DNA of 64,000 nt from Theileria orientalis strain Shintoku (lineage: Eukaryota; Apicomplexa; Aconoidasida; Piroplasmida; Theileriidae): assembly GCF_000740895.1 (NCBI RefSeq), contig NC_025261.1, positions 1 through 64,000 on the forward strand, written 5' to 3'. The position numbers and the translations under genes were made by a program. Under the pieces are notes generated by a model, which searched no databases, was not told the origin of the DNA, and was given only the letters and a program-made list of their open reading frames with translations. Below, piece by piece: positions 60,952 to 64,000 of the stretch (its first letter is position 1; each line of letters opens with the position of its first letter).

Positions 60952-63900
60952 ATGTTAAAACTTACATTATTTTCAATTGTATTATATTGTTCCTTTTATT
61001 CAAATGTAGACTCATTATTTGTACTAAACAATCACATAAGAAAGCACTTGTCATTAACATCGGAGAATAAAGTTAATAATACACGATTACTAAATAATAA
61101 ACTATTATTTGTCAATATTCATAATAATAATAGTTTGAATTGTAAAATTAAAGATGAATTTTCACAAAAATACTGTAAACCTCGGCTTTTACACAATCAG
61201 TACTGGGATTCTACAAAGAATCCCTATCATAATAAGACACAATTTGTTGTTTCAGGTTTAAATGATAGTAAAGTAGAATTTGTAAACTGTTCAGGATCAG
61301 AAGTCCTACCCGAACCTAACTTTTTAGTGCCTTACGACGTCATACACACATGTTCATTTGATGGCCATGAGTCTTTAGGAGACTACATTCAAAACTTGAC
61401 TCAGGCCCTTGATGAAAGATCTCAGAGGATATTATTGAATCACAAATTACTGAGTGCAGAAAGAGGATTGAATAATTTTGAGGCCACGGCTTTTAGGTCA
61501 ATTAAGGCGTTAACGTACTGGATAGGATCGAGAATTTTAAACACCGCTAAAAAAGCCAGAGACAGTTTCGATTCGCAGGTATAATGTTAATTTAATTTAA
61601 TTATTTAGGGAGTCAGCTCTTTTGAGGATTTGGAGAACGAAAGAAAGGAGTGTAATCGACTAATATTTAAATGGATAAATTATAACTTGGATAAGTGGCA
61701 CTCGAATAGTCCAGTGGATGCACATACAGTCAGCTTGTCATTTCCGTCTTTCAAACAGGATTGCTTTGAAGAATATGTTGAGGGGATTTGGACATACTTT
61801 AATGGGAGAGTTTTCCAGAATTTGTTACCTGAGTTCTGGGAGCTAACATATGGGTGGTTTGACATATTGGACCGGAAGTATCGCAAATCTTTGACTGAAT
61901 CGGGTGAAGTTTTTACCCTGGAAGACTCGGATTATATGAATTTCCCCAAATTTATGTATCCTAATCAGCTGAAGCCGTTACCAAGTGCCCTGGCAAACTG
62001 CGTTTTCAGATCGATGGCGAAATTGTTTTGTGACACTTATTCGGCTTTTAATGACCTGGATTATATAAATATTGTGACAAATGCCTTCAGGTTTGTGGAG
62101 ACTAACTCTGCTGAAGAGGAAGAAGTTAATTTCACAGTGCTCCAGAGACCGTATGAATCCTTGGTAAACTACGATTCGGACAAAATAAGCTTGTTCAACA
62201 GCCGTAACGTTTACTCAAAGGAATACGACTTAAATGAACAAGCCGCTCTCTTCCTTAACACTCACCACCTGCCGTATATTAAAAACAATTTACACCTCTT
62301 GTCGATATATGATGGAGATGACGAGAGTGCGCTGAAGATTTACGAGGCTTCCTTCAAGAAGGAAAAGGAGATTTTGTCAAGAGATGTATGGTTCCACGAG
62401 GGCAAGTTAACAATTCCAGTAACGCAGTTGAGTAAAAGCTTGCTACACAGTGATCTCGATGAATTCTCGAATGTAATTGGATTTGCCTTGAATGATCTGT
62501 TACAAATGAGGCCACTGCAGTTAAATTTTGTACAAAATAGGATTGTTTCACTCTGTGTCAAGTTTATCAACGCCTTGAGATCACTGGAGGCGTATTCTTC
62601 AAATTATGAAATTGAGCAAAACACATCAGGCATAAACAAGACTGTGGAGAAGCTTAATTTTCCACTCATCCAGTGCGTGTTGTTTACCATGACCTTACAT
62701 GAGAAGTGTGTGACGAATAATAACCTGTATCCACTATCGAATGATTTTATAAGGAAGAGTCAGCTTGAAGGCCTATTGGACATGGATCGTCTACAAAGTA
62801 AGGATACAAAAGCCTATGAAAGCAGTGTTTACAACAAGTTTCTTGGCCAAAAGGAGCAGGAACCAGTGAAGTTCATACAGGAATATTTGGATGATTCCGT
62901 GGCAGCTGATGACCATGACGCTCTGCGTTTCCTGGTTAACTACTACAACTTTAACCTGTTTGGGGGACGCCTGCCCATTGATATTCAAATTAAGTTTAAA
63001 CACGCGGATTGCTTGTCGTCAAACGACGTGTGTTCAGTTGTTTCAACGCCTACCATATATATCAATCCCCTTTTTCAAAACAATAAGAAGTTGATATGCA
63101 GATTAATATTAAATGAGTGTATTAGTATATTTCTGAAGTGGTCAAACAAATTTGCACACCAAGAAAACAAGCAAGCTGTTTCACTAAACGATATTATGGA
63201 ATACAACATGGAAAGGAGGATTAAAAACCATATATTGAGCTGCACGGAGCCATCTCTTTCGTGGCCGTTTTACCTAGATGACCTTTTGTTGTCGAATGAA
63301 AGCACCTACAGCAGGAGAAAGATGTCTGAGATGTTTAGAGAATCCTTTGAAAACCAGGACGTGGTTAAAGTCATGGCCAATTTTATAAAACGGGAGGATG
63401 TCTCTGACATGTGGAAGGAAGGGAAACTGCCCACACGCGACTTCCTGTCGTCGCTGTTCTCAGGAGTTTACGACTTGTCATACGCCATTCTGGCGAACCC
63501 GGCATCCATTCAGGTCACCAGCAGGCTGAATCTCAGTGATCTTAACTGTCTGGAGAATAAGTTTAAGCAGATTTGCGACGAATACTACAGCTTACTCTAC
63601 GGAAGGGACAATGCGTTGAACACCGTTTTGTATTTGGAGGCGCTGTCGATAGTCGAAGCGGCCTTCGATGAGCTCAGGGAGCAGTGCATCAAGAACACTC
63701 TGATTTACACGAACGATCTGGTCGAGTCAATATCGAACGTGACGAACATACTGACCAACTCCATACAGGTTCAATGCGAGGATTCGAACATTAAGCTCGA
63801 CAAGCAGACGCACGTCTGCACGCCTGCCTCGAACTCGCCAGATCTGGACCTTGGTGATGGTTGCATAGGGGATTCTGAGAAGCTCACGGCTGAGGAGGCC

Positions 63901-64000
63901 TCGAGTCTCTGCAACCTGCTCTACGTGAAGTACAATAAGTTCCTTTTCCATGACTTTCTCCCAGATGTGGAGATTCGGTTTGAGGACTTTGACGAACTCT
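60952..64000 (+). CDS. Secreted or organelle-targeted protein with dead SprT-like domain (partial)
   Basis: Exon 1 is 60952-61578; a 30-nt intron (61579-61608) leads to exon 2, which is open to the window end, so the gene is incomplete at its 3-prime end. I take the ATG at 60952. Residues 1-22 (MLKLTLFSIVLYCSFYSNVD) are a signal peptide, followed by an Asn/Lys-rich stretch that could act as an apicoplast transit peptide. Most of the about 1006 residues seen are helical and unrecognised. Near residues 650-725 there is a SprT-like pattern, YNFNLFGGRLPIDIQIKF followed by IYINPLFQ and then LICRLILNECISIFL. The last corresponds to the HExxH helix, but both His and the order of the catalytic residues are lost (NECIS). 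At the window edge (63911-64000) a similar start, YNKFLFHDFLPDVEIRF, suggests a second copy. The function is unknown. Confidence 0.75.

Overview
The window begins with a telomere made of AAACCCT repeats and reads inward. It fits an apicomplexan of the genus Theileria (or a close piroplasm such as Cytauxzoon), for four reasons: the plant-like telomere unit; a subtelomere filled with very large intronless genes for secreted proteins built from FAINT (DUF529, Pfam PF04385) modules, a domain essentially confined to Theileria; a subtelomeric ABC transporter and multi-pass membrane proteins; and inner housekeeping genes split by tiny spliceosomal introns, mostly 29-47 nt. The species cannot be fixed from the sequence alone. 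I saw no tRNA, rRNA, CRISPR array or transposon.

Layout. 1-165 is telomere; 166-948 is AT-rich subtelomeric spacer. 949-43979 is the accessory zone: a 2070-residue secreted FAINT-like protein (minus), a 4.9 kb gap with no convincing gene, a 2396-residue FAINT-array protein (plus), an ABCC-type transporter (minus), two paralogous multi-pass membrane proteins in tandem (plus), two more FAINT proteins of 380 and 1191 residues (minus), a 169-residue secreted orphan (plus), a 1709-residue FAINT protein (plus) and a 494-residue FAINT protein (minus). Nearly all of these start with a signal peptide or membrane anchor and have no introns. Together they look like a secreted and host-interface toolkit.

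44303-64000 is the start of the conserved chromosome core: a TELO2/Tel2-like protein, a SNF5/SMARCB1-like chromatin-remodelling subunit (four exons), replication protein A 32 kDa subunit (six exons), a PH-plus-leucine-rich-repeat protein (nine exons), a UBE3C/Hul5-type HECT ubiquitin ligase (three exons), a helical protein of unknown function (three exons), a circularly permuted MTG1/RbgA-type GTPase (eight exons), and a secreted or organelle-targeted protein with an apparently inactive SprT-like domain that runs off the right end. I reconstructed the exon structures by hand from GT..AG boundaries; reading frame is kept at every junction I propose.

Most worth a second look: the three-level internal repeat of the 2396-residue protein, near-perfect in-frame duplications inside FAINT genes, the dead SprT-like domain with the start of a second copy, the asymmetric ATP sites of the ABC transporter, base-composition mosaicism within and between paralogues, and TATG/GTATA alternating tracts at convergent gene ends.
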